This document shows, one piece after another, positions 1 through 13,720 of a stretch of 64,000 bases of DNA (its first letter is position 1; every line of letters begins with the position of its first letter). This DNA is from Leptodontidium sp. MPI-SDFR-AT-0119 (lineage: Eukaryota > Ascomycota > Leotiomycetes > Helotiales > Leptodontidiaceae). The translations under genes and the position numbers were made by a program. The notes under the pieces were generated by a model. The model ran no database searches. It saw only the letters and a program-made list of their open reading frames with translations, and had not been told where the DNA came from. The stretch is from NCBI GenBank assembly GCA_020726505.1, contig JAHLEZ010000007.1, positions 806,001 through 870,000 on the forward strand. Reading direction: 5' to 3'.

Positions 1-752
1 CGTCTCCATCCTGAGGGGCTTTTCGTTTCCGAGACTGTGGATTCTGGACGAAGGTACATTCTTGATTGTGGAATTTGCACAGCACGCAGATAGGAGAGTC
101 ATCTTCGAGGACGCAGCGACTCTTTCGCTTCCTCTATCAGACTGTTATCAGCATTGAATGGGGCGGATATCTTAACTTGATATTAGATTTATACATACGC
201 ATGCATCACACGGTCTATCCTTACGCTTCGGCTGTTGGGGGGAAGTCATGTTGTCACATTGCAAGACCTGGCTGTGAGGTGTTTGTGTTGAGGATATCGA
301 ACTGTAAAAGCACTTTTGATACGGCTGACTCAGCTGGACTTTATGAACGTGGGGATAAGACAAGGATAATTGTGCACATTATGCAGAATTCCCCCACTCT
401 GAGTTCCTTATTGGAGAAGTGAGCGCCACTCCCAGCCACTTGGGATTTGGGATTTGTTGAAGGAGAAATCAGCGAATGAGAGGAGGGAAGGGGTTGATAG
501 GCGAGACTTGGTGATGGAACTGACACATCGGAATTGGAAAAGTATCAGAGCAAAGGCGCAATATCTGAGGTGACAATGGAGGAGTAACTTAGCAGCGAGC
601 GTCAAGAAGTTGCATGGTATTAGCTCACTACAAGAGAATTCATATGGTACGGTAAGTAGATGCTTAGAAGCAGCGGTAGGTAAGCAAAAACAAACACCTA
701 AACACCACATCACCTCCCAATGAATACGGTAGGTCCATAGAAATACTAACCT
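1..752. other. Intergenic, no gene recognised
   Basis: Open stretches exist on both strands (for example 66-422 on the plus strand and 408-713 on the minus strand), but they start at non-ATG codons, have no recognisable motif and contradict one another. The end nearest the zinc-finger gene lies beyond its stop codon, so it is presumably 3' flank. I see nothing else here. Confidence 0.5.
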
Positions 753-1974
753 CTAACTGAAGAATTTCAGCCCGCCAAACCCCATACCCTTCATCTCCTC
801 CTGCACATACTCTACCATACGCCTAAAAGTTACCTTCCCTCCACCACAAGCACCACTCTCAAGATGCTGTGCCAGCCCACTCACAGTCGAGAATTGCTTA
901 ACAGCCTTCTTACTACTCCCTTCTGCTATCAAGGCACGGGGGCAATGGAATGAGATCTCCTCGGGTACTAATGAAGGCAAGGGCCCTGATGGCTGAGTGT
1001 GGACGCTTGACGACAGATGCTGCTGAAGTGCACTGGGGTTGAATGTGCGAGTACGCGACGGCGGGAAAAGGGGGCATGTTTGATCGCCACTCCGAGTGCG
1101 AGGTTGGAGGGTAAGTATAGGGTGGAAGCTCGTGCTAGTTGAGAGAGTGGAAGTGGGTGTGAGGATCGCAGAGGATGGATAGGAGTCGAGGAATTCGGTC
1201 GAGGTCGGGGTGAGTATCGGACTCCGAATCTGCGATGTCGAAGTCGCAGACGGATTATCCTCTAGCAACCACTGTGCCGTGACTCCTCCCGATGTTATAA
1301 TCCGTCCTGTATCATTCGCTACAATAGCGGTATTCAGTTTCGTCTTTGTCATCCCTGATATACATTTCCCAGCCTCCAAATGGTGCAACTGCGCCGAGGG
1401 GCAATTGAAATGCTTTTTGCACTTCTCGTCGGCTACACACTTGATATTGTTCAGCGGATTATGTCGCACCGACGTCAGATGCTGTTCCAGCGCACCCCGA
1501 TTCTTGAAACCCCTTTTGCATTTCTTACACTCCGTTCCCTGATTGCCCTCCTCTTGTTGTTTTTGTTTCTTTTTCTTGCTGCCTTCCTTCCCCGGTCTGT
1601 GTACTTTGCTACAACGAAGATGACTTGCGAGTGCCCTTTCATTTTTGAAATCGCGCTCGCAGTCGCAGCATCGGAATTGTGTCGCGGAAGATGGCGTCAT
1701 TGCTAGGACAGGGGGGGTGCGATTGCATGTGTAGTGCGTGCAGCGGCCCCGAAGGAGAGAGGATGCCGCAGCCGTTACAGTAGGAATGCAGGCTCTCTCG
1801 CTGGTGGGCTTCGAGGGATAGTTTCTGTCCGAAGCGCCGCTTGCATCCAGCACAGGAGTATTTGTCGATAGGGGGTAGGCGGGCTTCGAGGAGCGCTTCA
1901 TGGCCATCAGAGGAATTGCAGCGGGGGCAAGGGCAGTGCTTGGTGGATTTTTGGTGTTGGACTAGAGAGGGCAT
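753..1974 (-). CDS. C2H2 zinc-finger protein, frame broken by one base
   Basis: The gene starts at the ATG at 1974-1972. The first about 85 codons carry Cys/His finger pairs (CPRCN, CAGCKRRF...H, CNGCG). They then run into a run of seven C on the coding strand (G7 at 1711-1717). After the run, coding continues one frame away with CCDCERDF...H, CKKCKRGF...H and CADEKCKKHF...H fingers, a Lys/Gln-rich linker, a Ser/Thr/Pro-rich middle and a conserved-looking C-terminus ending at 753. Six C in place of seven would join both frames directly between His-Pro-Pro and Val-Leu-Ala, with no intron needed. It is probably a nuclear DNA- or RNA-binding protein of a poorly characterised fungal multi-C2H2 family. 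The break may be real or a homopolymer sequencing error. Confidence 0.7.
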
Positions 1975-2248
1975 GGTGGTAAGTGGGATGATGGATGGAT
2001 ATCAGCGTAATAAGTTAGTCGCAATGACGTTCAGAAAAGGTGCTACATTCAATACCTAGCTAGGTAGGGGAGGAAGTGGATGAAGGAGGGAAGAGGTTTG
2101 AGTACTGTAATACACTGGACAGCGCATAGCAGGATTGCGGGGTAAGCGGTGTTTGTGTCTGTCATACTGATTGATGGTGACAGGCTCCATTTTAATATAG
2201 ATCGTAATTAATGAACAAATAAATCTTTTCTAAGCAAGATTATTATAT

Positions 2249-3082
2249 CTACAGATGTCGAAAACCCAAGACATCTTTGACATAGCCCATCTTGGGATAT
2301 TTGTTAGGATCCCTCTCCTGCCCTTCAATAGGAAACTCGAACAAGGAAACTGTTAATTGCATTTCATAAGTGAATCCCTGTGGCACCACCTTCACCATCA
2401 TCGCATCCACATAAAAACGCACTTCATTTGTATCCCATTCCGCCGCGTAAGTATGCCACTCACAGGCATCAAAGCCGTCTATTACAATTTCCTCCATCTC
2501 ATCTTTAAGGTTGGGGTCGCTGTGCTTTTTCACCCCAATACTCAACTCTGCGCCAACCCTACTCCCACCACTCCCCGTCCGATCGCCAAATAACTCCACA
2601 ACGCAGATTTCCCCTGATTCCTCAGCAGACGTTTCTTCAAACCCATACAGCCAGAAAGCGAGCATGCAGGTTGGATCGGCAGTAGCTCGCAATGTAGCCT
2701 CTACCCGAGCTGGTGAATTCGGCGCGTAAAGGCGGACTGTGGGCTGGGGAGTTTGCACCACGAGGTCGGATCGGTGGCGAGACTGCCCTCTGTTGCTTCC
2801 TAGAGGCCCGGAGAAAGACCCTGTTTGGAGATTCGAAACCCGAAGCATACTATCGCTCGGAAGCCATGCGGGTTGCTCAGCGAGAATTTGAAGATTGAGC
2901 TCGCCGGCGTTGAGGGCATAACGAGCAACTGATCGCTCGGGAGTCGTCCAGTGAGGGAGATAATGCGGGATCCATCGAGAAGTAGAGAGTGTTCTCTCTG
3001 TGAATCTCTCGCAAAACTCAAGGGTTAAGGAGGGATGATCTGGAGGGGGGATTTCCAACGTTGGATCTTGATGTGGTGCCAT
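2249..3082 (-). CDS. GH16-like (concanavalin-fold) glycoside hydrolase, intracellular
   Basis: This is a single 277-residue frame from the ATG at 3082. A jelly-roll GH16 layout is visible: RVSNLQTGSFSGP (about 81-93), the catalytic segment EICVVE at 158-163, and the late strand pair WHTYAAEW...VRFYVD typical of the family. The GH16 signature has Glu-x-Asp-x-(x)-Glu. Here both glutamates, nucleophile E158 and acid/base E163, are present, but the middle Asp is replaced by Cys160. There is no signal peptide, unlike most fungal GH16 wall glucanases. The sequence reminds me of short cytosolic bacterial GH16-like proteins, so horizontal origin is possible, but that rests on memory only. The substrate is unknown. 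A 71-bp tandem duplication lies just upstream. Confidence 0.8.
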   Translation of the reverse strand: MAPHQDPTLEIPPPDHPSLTLEFCERFTERTLSTSRWIPHYLPHWTTPERSVARYALNAGELNLQILAEQPAWLPSDSMLRVSNLQTGSFSGPLGSNRGQSRHRSDLVVQTPQPTVRLYAPNSPARVEATLRATADPTCMLAFWLYGFEETSAEESGEICVVELFGDRTGSGGSRVGAELSIGVKKHSDPNLKDEMEEIVIDGFDACEWHTYAAEWDTNEVRFYVDAMMVKVVPQGFTYEMQLTVSLFEFPIEGQERDPNKYPKMGYVKDVLGFRHL

Positions 3083-3150
3083 ATTAGGCAGTTTTAGATT
3101 TGAGCTGGAGAGCAGGGCAGAAGGCCAGAGGCCTTGAACTTAAATCAAGT

Positions 3151-3292
3151 GATTTGATATATGACTCATATCTCTAATAATCTTACCGCTCAAACAATAA
3201 AGTTTCGCTGGAATTTTCGGCGATTTGATATGACCCATATCTCAAGCAAACCTTAATTAATACTCAAATAATAAGGTTTCCCATAATTGCTG
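3151..3292. repeat. Imperfect 71-bp tandem duplication
   Basis: Two adjacent copies each begin with GATTTGATAT (3151 and 3222) and share CATATCTC, CTCAAA(C)AATAA and the following purine stretch, with scattered differences. The array starts about 70 bp upstream of the GH16-like start codon, so it lies in that gene's promoter. Confidence 0.6.
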
Positions 3293-3645
3293 ACGTAATC
3301 TCAATTCATGCTCGCTTCTTAAGTAACCGCAGGCCCAAAATGATTCCCTTGATAGGTCGCCTACCCTCCGACAAGCTCTGGGCTTATGTCCTTCCGCTTC
3401 TCCCACGTATTGCCCTCGTCCGGAAATCCTTTTCAATTCACATCAAAGCTGACAGGAAGTTCAAGGAGCCTACGGAAAATCACATCTGTGGAGAGCGCAG
3501 AGCAGGGGACGGTGAAGTGGAACAGGACTGTTACTGATGTATAAGCTCGACGCGGGATTGACCGTCAGGGTTGTATGTAGCAAAACTAGGATTGTTCGAT
3601 ACCTCTTTTGATCGTGGCGACGTAGGTGTTGCGTGAAAAAGCTCC

Positions 3646-4677
3646 ATGACGACACAGCGTCTCACCCCATGTGAACTCGTTTGGTTTGCGCAGCAGAATA
3701 TCACCCACGAAGACGGCACTTGGAACTTCTCGAACATCATGAATTGGGAAGATGTGTCGCAAACCAAGAGGGACCTGCTTGCTGCCAAGCTGCTGTGGGT
3801 TGATGAAATTTGCCATATGCGATGCCTATACTGTTACAAAAAAAAAATCAGGCCGGCCGTACAGAAAACCATAGAACCCTCAGTTGACGCCACCGACATC
3901 GCCGCACTGTTGGCACAAATACCCTTCGACAGAGGCTCACCGATACGGCAGACCCAGTATCCAAGTTCCTCCAGATCATCGACTGTCGAACCTCCTGAGA
4001 ACGCCATGCAAGAGTATGAGACTAAATGTTACCAAGCTCTGCTCGATGATGGGTGCAGGACGCTATTCCCCATCAATCTTCTCCTACAAGTCTCGACAAA
4101 TACAGACGCATGCCGCGACTTGCTCCGGCCGTGGACGAGATACCCGGGTGCGTCGAATCTAGAGGACTGGCAGATGTTCTCCAGGCAGCTGCACCGCTGG
4201 AAAGAATTTCGCAAATGGCAGTTGGGCAACAGGCGGCAGATGGTTGGGTTCTCTGAATATCTCAATAAACAACAGCACGAGTTTGGAAGGATGGGGGTGG
4301 CCGCCAAGTGGACAGCCCGACCTAATCCCCAGCAGGCAATACGCAGTCAGTGGGAGGATGAATATGGCCATGGTCAACAGCAGTCCCGCAACGGTGACGC
4401 CGCGGAAGATATTTTGTCCAGGTATGCTGAAGGTACAAAGACATTGCTTCTGAACTCTGGGTTCGTTCAGCCCTTTGAGCTACACGCGGACCTAAAGCAG
4501 CTAGACTAATGGACTACATATGTTGAATATCTCGCCTTCGAGTGCTTCTGGCTTAGCCGGTTTGCCGAGTCAGCCAGGATCGACGACAAGACTACAAAGG
4601 AGCATCACATGGACACTGGCCAGGAGTTCAACAAGCTCATCTACGCTAGAATATGGGCGTCGCCGTCATTCTCATGA
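3646..4677 (+). pseudogene. Conserved fungal hypothetical protein, truncated by a stop
   Basis: An ATG at 3646 opens 287 codons. They contain DATDIAALLAQIPFDRGSPIR, FPINLLLQ, W..FSRQLHRWKEFRKWQ and FVQPFELHADLKQLD, which fit a hypothetical family common in Leotiomycetes and Sordariomycetes. A TAA at 4507-4509 interrupts the frame, which then continues as WTTYVEYLAFECFWLSRF, the segment that normally follows in this family, until a second stop at 4675-4677. The usual longer C-terminus is missing, so I call it a pseudogene. An A9 run near 3839-3847 is a second possible damage site. Function of the family is unknown. Nothing indicates that the fragment is expressed. Confidence 0.65.
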
Positions 4678-6050
4678 AAAAATTCGACAAGCATCACCCA
4701 CACTCATGATCTAGAGCGGCAAATCAGAATGATTCACTTTCGGTGCAGGTTTTCATCGTACCTTTAGCTCTTGCTACCGTATTTTTAGTTGCCTGAATTT
4801 GACATCCAGAATGGAAGCCTCGCAGAAATGCTGGGGATGGCTGTCGTGGCTTGCAAATTCATGCAAAGTCGCCACACGGGTTAGTATGTACCTCTACAGT
4901 GTAATCAAAGCGACTAATAGTTTTTGGTTAGAGTACAGACCTCACACCTTCCATCATATCTCCTCGACAACACCTTCACACTACTCCTCTTTGTTAACAC
5001 TTTAAAATCAATACTCTGACACTACATGGCAACTCAAACTATATAATCTGCAATGCCTCCAACGCCAAAGTCAAATCCTCGCGCGGATTCAATCCCAGCT
5101 ATCGGTTGAAGTCATTGGTCGGGAAACCGCTCTCATTGATAGCTCTACGCCAAATGTCTGTGTTTTACATACCACAAAAGGGTAAACGACACACGTTTAG
5201 AGAGGACTAATATTAGTTATGCGTCGAGGATATAAGGACTAGTTCATTTTCGAGTTGCGATTCCTTATAAAAGAGGTTTATAATCCGACTTGGAGGTATA
5301 TCTGGGCCACACAACGCGATGCTGGGATCAAAGGCTCCAAAATTAATATGCCTTGCAATTCAATGTATTAAACATTCCTCATGACTTTTGATTGCCCCAA
5401 AACCAATTTTTATGCTCAAGTCCACCCTATTAAGCGAGTGGACCTAAGATCTCCAAGCGAACTTCCAAAACAACACTCATCGCTTACTTCGCTAATCCTA
5501 AAAAAACATTCAGGACATCAATTCCCTTTGCTTTTTATGTAGAAGAATTGACTTTCGTCGTTCCTTCCACGGGATATAATTTCCCTTCACATCAACCTAA
5601 GAGAGAATGCTATCGGTCACTTACTCTTAAGGTCTTTTAAGTATTAACTAAGTATTATCTGTTCCCCCACTGGAATGTTTGCTCTTCTCAACCCTATGTC
5701 TCATGTAAGCAGCGCTGCCCCTGCTCAGGCTCAGTTCAGGTCCGACTCAGCCTGCTCAGCCTATTGATATATCTTATCAGAGCTTGTTAACTTTTAACGA
5801 GGGACCAGAAAAGGCCCCCCTTTCGCCTAGCCAGGGGTCCGCAACGGGTAAATATATAACTTCGTTTATGCCATACTTCAGGAAGTTGTATTCATCCTCC
5901 TATGTATTTTATTAGGGTTATATTACGGCCTCATAGACTTATCGGGAGAACACCTGGTAGAATTCATGTGACTAGATACTCATGGACCTTTAAACACGCT
6001 TATTACTCAGCCCATGACCAATTCGTACGAGTACGAGGCGTTCATTAAGT
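4678..6050. other. Intergenic, AT-leaning, no gene recognised
   Basis: Only short, mutually contradictory frames are present. Much of 5000-6000 is AT-leaning and rich in stop codons, as expected of old, decayed sequence between two pseudogenes. I see no terminal repeats or transposase motif. Confidence 0.5.
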
Positions 6051-8048
6051 TTATTTAATATTAAATATTTTGATCTTCGTTTGGCCGGCGTCAAGATATG
6101 CCATAACCTCTCCACCCATCAAACCCAAAACAAAACATGGGCCAACAAAGATATAGCTGCTGTCGCATTTTGGTAGGAGGGCGACCATTTCATAGCCGCT
6201 GAGAATACACACCAGATCTCCTTCTGCAGCTTTCTCTGGCGCTAGACCTAGATAGCCACTATCGGTTTCGAAAAGCCGGCGCTGTTCATTCACTCTCAAG
6301 TCCCTAGACAGCTGCATTCGCGCATTTGAAATTTCCTCTTGGTATAGTTCCATTGAATCAGGAATCCCAATCTTAGCGGATGTGGATTCAATTTCGTCTG
6401 GCCCAATATCAATATGCGAGAAAAACGTATTCGAAATGTCAAAATGAGCATCTGGGCCTGAAAGTGGAAGCCCAAACCCTACAAGTTTCCTCCGAATATT
6501 TTCCACATCGTCGTGCTTCACAAACACATTGTTCATGAGGAAATGTACAAACGTTTGAGCACGGAGAAGGTTTGATACGTTGAACCCATAAGTGGTTGAA
6601 GTAGTGACTGCACGATAGATGGCCTGTAGTGTTGGTATTCCGGTCGCGTATTTCGGATGTCTGGCACTGAAATCTCTGATAAAAGAAAGGAACCGTTTAT
6701 CAGAACAGCCCTCGACTGTTGGAGATGCCCCTAGGTGCGATAAGGTTTGCACCTGGATGCCAGCGACTGATAATATCTGTCCAGATATTCTTGCTATTGG
6801 AACATCTGATCCAAAAATCCCAAAAGAGGCATTGCCAGAATACGCCATTGATGAAGTGCCCTGCGAGATTTCTGGAAAATTTGGCACCCAGGACGGTAGT
6901 TTGAGATTATTTTCAAATAACCCAATACCAGCCATAGATAAGAAAAAGAGACCTGATTCCTTATCTCCTTCCATAATAGCAGTTACAAATTCGACATATA
7001 CGTCCCCCACCGATTTGTCGCTGCTATAGTCGGGTACGATGCGTAGAGAACTGATCCCAAGGGTGCCATAAACATGATCTTTTGGATGGGAAGCGCCACA
7101 TATATAACCGGTTCTAGCAAGCATTGTGTTCATGATTTGACGTCCTTTCGCGCTGGCGGTTCTTCTCCAAATATGCACGTTTCTGCACAAGGTAACCCGC
7201 GCGATCGGAGAATATTTGCTTTCAAAACCATTGGCTAGTGAAAGAACCTGCCATGTTGACCGAGAGACAAAATGTGGGCGGGACAAACAATCTTTATTGA
7301 GCTCCGTGGCGATAAGTGACAAGGCGGCACACACAACTCCAACCGTTTCCCGGCTGGCAGATGTAGATGGGCTAATGAAGAGAACCCTTTCTGCGAGGGT
7401 GATCTCTTGGACTATCCACACTCGTTTCCAGTAAGGAAGGCAGCAAAGTAACGCCAGAGCTGACCACACCTTGTTTTCAGCCAGAGCTGACCACGTCTTA
7501 TCCTCGGTCAGGGAGTGGATTAAAGGCGGATCATCTTCATTCAGACCAGGATATTTATTAATCTAAGCAAAGTTACATAGCTTCTGGACATTCCAAGCGG
7601 GATCTTTAAAATCGCCGAATTCCGGCTCAAGCATCTTCAGCGTCTCCAGAGCTAAGGGAACCTGTTCATCTTCCGGTCCAAGCCATCCGAGGACCAATTC
7701 CGCAGAAGTATATATCAAGCGCATAAGCAATATTTGCTCTTTTCGCTCCAGGATGTCGAGCTGATTAATACAGAGAGCGTCAACCCAGAGCTGGAACGAA
7801 CTAGACTTGCGCCCTCGGAATGTTTTTTGCCAGTGCTTGCCGACATGCTTGAGCGCTGATGAGAGGTTGACCGTTACCGGCATTGTGATACCATTGACCA
7901 TAATGTCTTCTGTGATAGCTGCATCGCCCCAGACATAGGATAATGCTATGAACTGGGGGGAATCATCAAGAGACACAGTGCTAAGCCTCTATGCCGCCTC
8001 CTTGCTAGTATTCGGTAAAATTTCGAGGAGCCGAATTTCAGATTTCAT
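6051..8048 (-). pseudogene. Heterokaryon-incompatibility (HET) domain protein, two nonsense stops
   Basis: One continuous minus-strand frame from the ATG at 8048 shows the HET domain in order: EIRLLEILP, ALSYVWGD, LWVDALCINQ, IY.SAELVLGWLG, and PYWKRVWIVQEITLAERV. A long C-terminal region with YICGASHPKDHVYGTLGI (HET family) follows and ends at 6051. Two TAG codons interrupt the frame without shifting it, at 7991-7989 and 7565-7563. Each fits an original CAG (Gln) turned to TAG, the CpA to TpA change of RIP. A 14-nt direct repeat (CCAGAGCTGACCAC at 7454 and 7481, period 27) suggests a 9-codon duplication as well. Intact HET proteins trigger cell death after fusion of unlike hyphae; this copy looks dead, unless the stops lie in introns I do not see. 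Confidence 0.85.
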
Positions 8049-10100
8049 GACATTGAGATGTTAATAAATTGGCAAAGCCATTGCGTTATGGCTAAAAGGC
8101 ATTGAGTAAGCGCTTGGACAAATGGCGGGTTAGGTTTGCGAAACCTCTGACACCTCTGCCGATATAAGGCTACAGTGGTGGTACTTGTGCCTTGCAGGAA
8201 AGCAACTATCATACCGCGCTTTCCAAGATCAAGTTGGTTGAGACAAATTGCATGAGTGCAAATAATTCGAATTGCAGCGCGATATCGAAGAAGGTAAGAG
8301 CTGCTTCTATATTCATTGTTGCTTCTCGCGAAGAGTGGCGGAAACTGTCTCACTTTCTCCTCTCGTTCCGGGAAGCGGTGAGGAAAGGATTACTGGCCCG
8401 TGTGGAATGAGCTAGTCACGTGCGTTATTAGTGATTTAAGATTTTCTTAGCACTTTCACAAAAAACCCCATATTCTACTGTTCTGTTTGCGTGGGTGGTT
8501 GGCTCGTGATCCCGTCTAGCGCTTGAGGACTTAATCTGATATTCGGACGAGTTAAAATGTGACCCACTTTTAGAGACAAGACGAGAGTGTAAGGAGGCCT
8601 CAGGGGAGCCAAACGAGCTCATGCGAATACTAAAATGCCCTGAAGGCTTCAATTGGTGGACGTAGGACTTCAAGCGTGATATAACTCTTAGAAATAGAAC
8701 TATAGTTGTTAGCGGGAATAAGATTACGATGATAAGAATAACCCAATATCTTTAAGATTCCGGATTCTTAAAGTTCGAAATAACTCTAAGTAAAGGAGGT
8801 AAGGCGCTAATAATTCTATTTCTCTCGGTTTTAAGTATAAAACCTATCGGCGCTAACGAGCCGGGGAGAATACTAAACATAACAAACTCGTAGGCACGGC
8901 AGAGTGTTTTAGTATTAAATTATGATCTGCTGGTATTAGAAGGCAGGAGTGAAAGATGCCGGATTGATCTTGCGGATTTGACCTTTAGTTATAAGAAAAA
9001 CTTCTCGAATGAAGTCAGAAGCCACCATCCGCCCACCAAAACGCCTCTGCCCGAGAAACGCAGTGCTTGGGCAGCCATTGACAATGCGTGGTCAATCCGG
9101 GGAAGGCACCCAGCCGATCAGAGATTAGAACGGAAGGGCGGCTTGGGTCCCCTATTTGATCGCTACGACCAAAACAAAATCCCAACTTAAGCAAGATGCC
9201 GAGAAGAATCACACAGTATTTGACGAATAGACGGGACACCAGTGAGCTTTTGCTTTTGAGTTCCGGATTATTTGTGTTGCCGCCCGAGCCGATCTCACTT
9301 GCCTCAGGACGACGCTATTGCTATTGCCGGAAGCTTCCCCGCCAGCCTCGTTGAGCACCTCTCCGCAAATGGAAGCGAAGGCTTTTTCCTTCCTCGTCTT
9401 TATCGAAAATTAGGACAGAATCGATGATCACGGAAAGCGGAAATCTCGACTGAACACGCACATTTCGCCTAATCCCGCATCGAGGGATTCGAGGGGCTGA
9501 TGGTCTCGCTTCACAGACAGGATCCCAAAGGACGGGAGGCCTTGCAGAGAGAAGGCACAACACCGATTGGCCAAATCAGGAGGAGGACCATCTCATGCAT
9601 TGACTCGCTGTCTTGCTTCTAGTCCAGACAGGAGTGATGTATTTCAGCCACGTTTTTGCCAAAATATCTCATACGAAATGCACGGCAAACGCCAGATGGA
9701 TGATTCCAAAATTCCTGTCAGTTTCTCGGATCGCTTTTCTACACAGGTTTCTGCCAGTGTATTAGAGATTTCATCTTTCGAGCCATTTTAACCACGTATT
9801 TTGAAATTCGTTCTCATACTGTACTTGTTGTACTTATCACTATCCGGACCGGTTGTGGGATTGTCGTAAAGACTATCCGTAGTGAAGAAATGCTCAGCTA
9901 TTGAGAAAGGATTAGTCTGATATTGCACTGCAGGGTCTTCTGCATGGGCTCCCCATTTTGTGGATGGATGATTGCGGTGTACTGATGCGGGGCCCAGGCA
10001 GGTACAAGTACAAGTAGATGGAGTGTCCGGGGCCTCAATTTCTTTTGTGTTGCATCTTCTCTGGCTCGTATCAACCAATTAGCGAATCTATTAGCCAATC
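8049..10100. other. Intergenic, partly AT-rich
   Basis: No gene is supported. 8690-8960 is clearly AT-rich with many stops. From about 9560 to 10100 the sequence lies upstream of the carboxylesterase and presumably holds its promoter, including TGTACTTGTTGTACTTATC near 9820-9838. Frames at 8428-8673 (minus) and 9321-9563 (minus) have no known motif. Confidence 0.45.
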
Positions 10101-12205
<2,105 letters not shown>

Positions 12206-12814
12206 GGGATATGAGGACGAGTTTCTCTAATAATAGTGCGCGGATGTAGAGAACTAAATACATGGAAGATGGAATCAAAGAATAATGTACCTTTTTCGTC
12301 TAAGTCACAGTCATGCACTGACCGGAGCTCTCCTAGTGAGCGCTGCTCTGGCGTCAATAAAAGGCAATTGAAGCCTAACCAATAGCATAGATCTAGTATA
12401 CAGGCGTACGAACAGGATAGGGATCCCTTGTTCGTCACTCATCTTCACAGCGAACAGCAGCATCGGGGTGAGGGCATCACATCTTTCGAAATCAGTATAT
12501 CTTGCCTTTGGCACACTAATCAGCACAAATGGCGGAAATGATGGCGCGGTGCGAGGATCTAGTCCTAATGAGTTTTATTTTCCTGAACGATAAAACTATT
12601 AAGGTGCATCTTTGATGTGTGAAAAGACTTTCTAACTCTTATTTTCATCCGAAAACGTCCTCGAGGGCTCCTCCGTCCCCTAATTTCCTGTGGGCAGATT
12701 TGGTAGTGTTGTCTAGAACATATATTGTCCCATCGTTCCGGCACCGGATCCTCTCAACATCAACACGAAACAACTTCATATAACTACCAACTCCGATTAA
12801 GCTTTCCCGTTCTT
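12206..12814. other. Convergent 3' flank
   Basis: This lies between the esterase stop and the stop of the convergently transcribed imine-reductase gene. No coding signal is supported. It presumably holds both 3' untranslated regions and poly(A) sites. Confidence 0.5.
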
Positions 12815-13720
12815 TCACTTAAGCAGGAGCGTCACAACTTCGGCAATTCCTCCTTCACCACTTCGCTCAGCTACTACTTTCTCCATCAACCCAGCAAAAT
12901 ACCGCAGACTTCCAGCATCTACTCCTTCTTCATCACACGCCTTGAGAATATTCTGCATTCCAATACTCTGCATCTGAATCGGATTCCCTAATGACTCGAA
13001 AATACCCCTGTCAATCGACTCCGCCATTTTCGCATGATATGGCAGAAGTGCCTGAAGCCATGGGTTCAACATGCCCGTAACCTGGGATTCGACTCCACTA
13101 TGTTCTCTAGAACCGCTTTTTTGCTTCTTCAGCAGTGCCATGTCTGTTATTGCGCCGGCAAACATGCCATACATGCCAGCCAAAAGAGCAAGGTCGTTTA
13201 GCGCTGCGGCGCCCGGGTCTTGGCCGACATACTGAGCTCGGCCCCAGACCTCGATGATGTTCGTCACAGATGAAAAACGCTGCTCGTTTTCTCCGCTGAT
13301 GAAAATGGAAGAGGCAGGTGTGGCGACCATGTCTGGAGTGGCGATGGTGCCGCCGTCGAAATATTGCGTGACGCCTAGTGTGTACATCCACTCCTTCATC
13401 TCCCTGGCCTCGCGAGGGGTGCCATTAGTAAGGTTGATGATAGTCTTAGATTTCAGAGCGTGAGAGTTAACAATGGGGTATAGGATCTGACAGATGGTTG
13501 GATAGTCTAAGACATAGATGATCGTGACTGGCGAGTTTGAAATCGTCCAAGATAGATCTGGTTCGAAAACAGCACCGGCATCTACTAGGGATGTTACGGA
13601 TGGTCGAGAAGCGGTGCGGTTCCAGATCGTAAGCTGTTTCTGGTCCTTGAGGAGTGCGTGACCGAGCGCTGTACCCATGTTGCCGAGGCCGACGAGGGAG
13701 ATCTTGGAGTTGGATGCCAT
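12815..13720 (-). CDS. Reductive aminase / imine reductase-like NADPH enzyme
   Basis: The gene is intronless, 301 residues, from the ATG at 13720. The N-terminal Rossmann fold has GLGNMGTALG (11-20) and the NADPH-type WNRT. NLTNGTP (Asn96) and DLALLAGMYGMFAG (Asp176, Tyr184) follow in a helical C-terminal half. This arrangement matches fungal reductive aminases/imine reductases, where Asp and Tyr eight residues apart line the active site. Plain beta-hydroxyacid dehydrogenases have Lys instead. Expected role: reduction of an imine, or carbonyl plus amine, to an amine with NADPH in the cytosol. The natural substrate is unknown. It is divergent from the SDR gene at 14448 across a 727-bp shared upstream region, which suggests co-regulation. 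Confidence 0.85.
   Translation of the reverse strand: MASNSKISLVGLGNMGTALGHALLKDQKQLTIWNRTASRPSVTSLVDAGAVFEPDLSWTISNSPVTIIYVLDYPTICQILYPIVNSHALKSKTIINLTNGTPREAREMKEWMYTLGVTQYFDGGTIATPDMVATPASSIFISGENEQRFSSVTNIIEVWGRAQYVGQDPGAAALNDLALLAGMYGMFAGAITDMALLKKQKSGSREHSGVESQVTGMLNPWLQALLPYHAKMAESIDRGIFESLGNPIQMQSIGMQNILKACDEEGVDAGSLRYFAGLMEKVVAERSGEGGIAEVVTLLLK

Noticed and set aside
66..422. 118-codon plus-strand frame at the left edge
   Set aside because: It starts at TTG, has no domain and mixed composition, and is contradicted by minus-strand frames.
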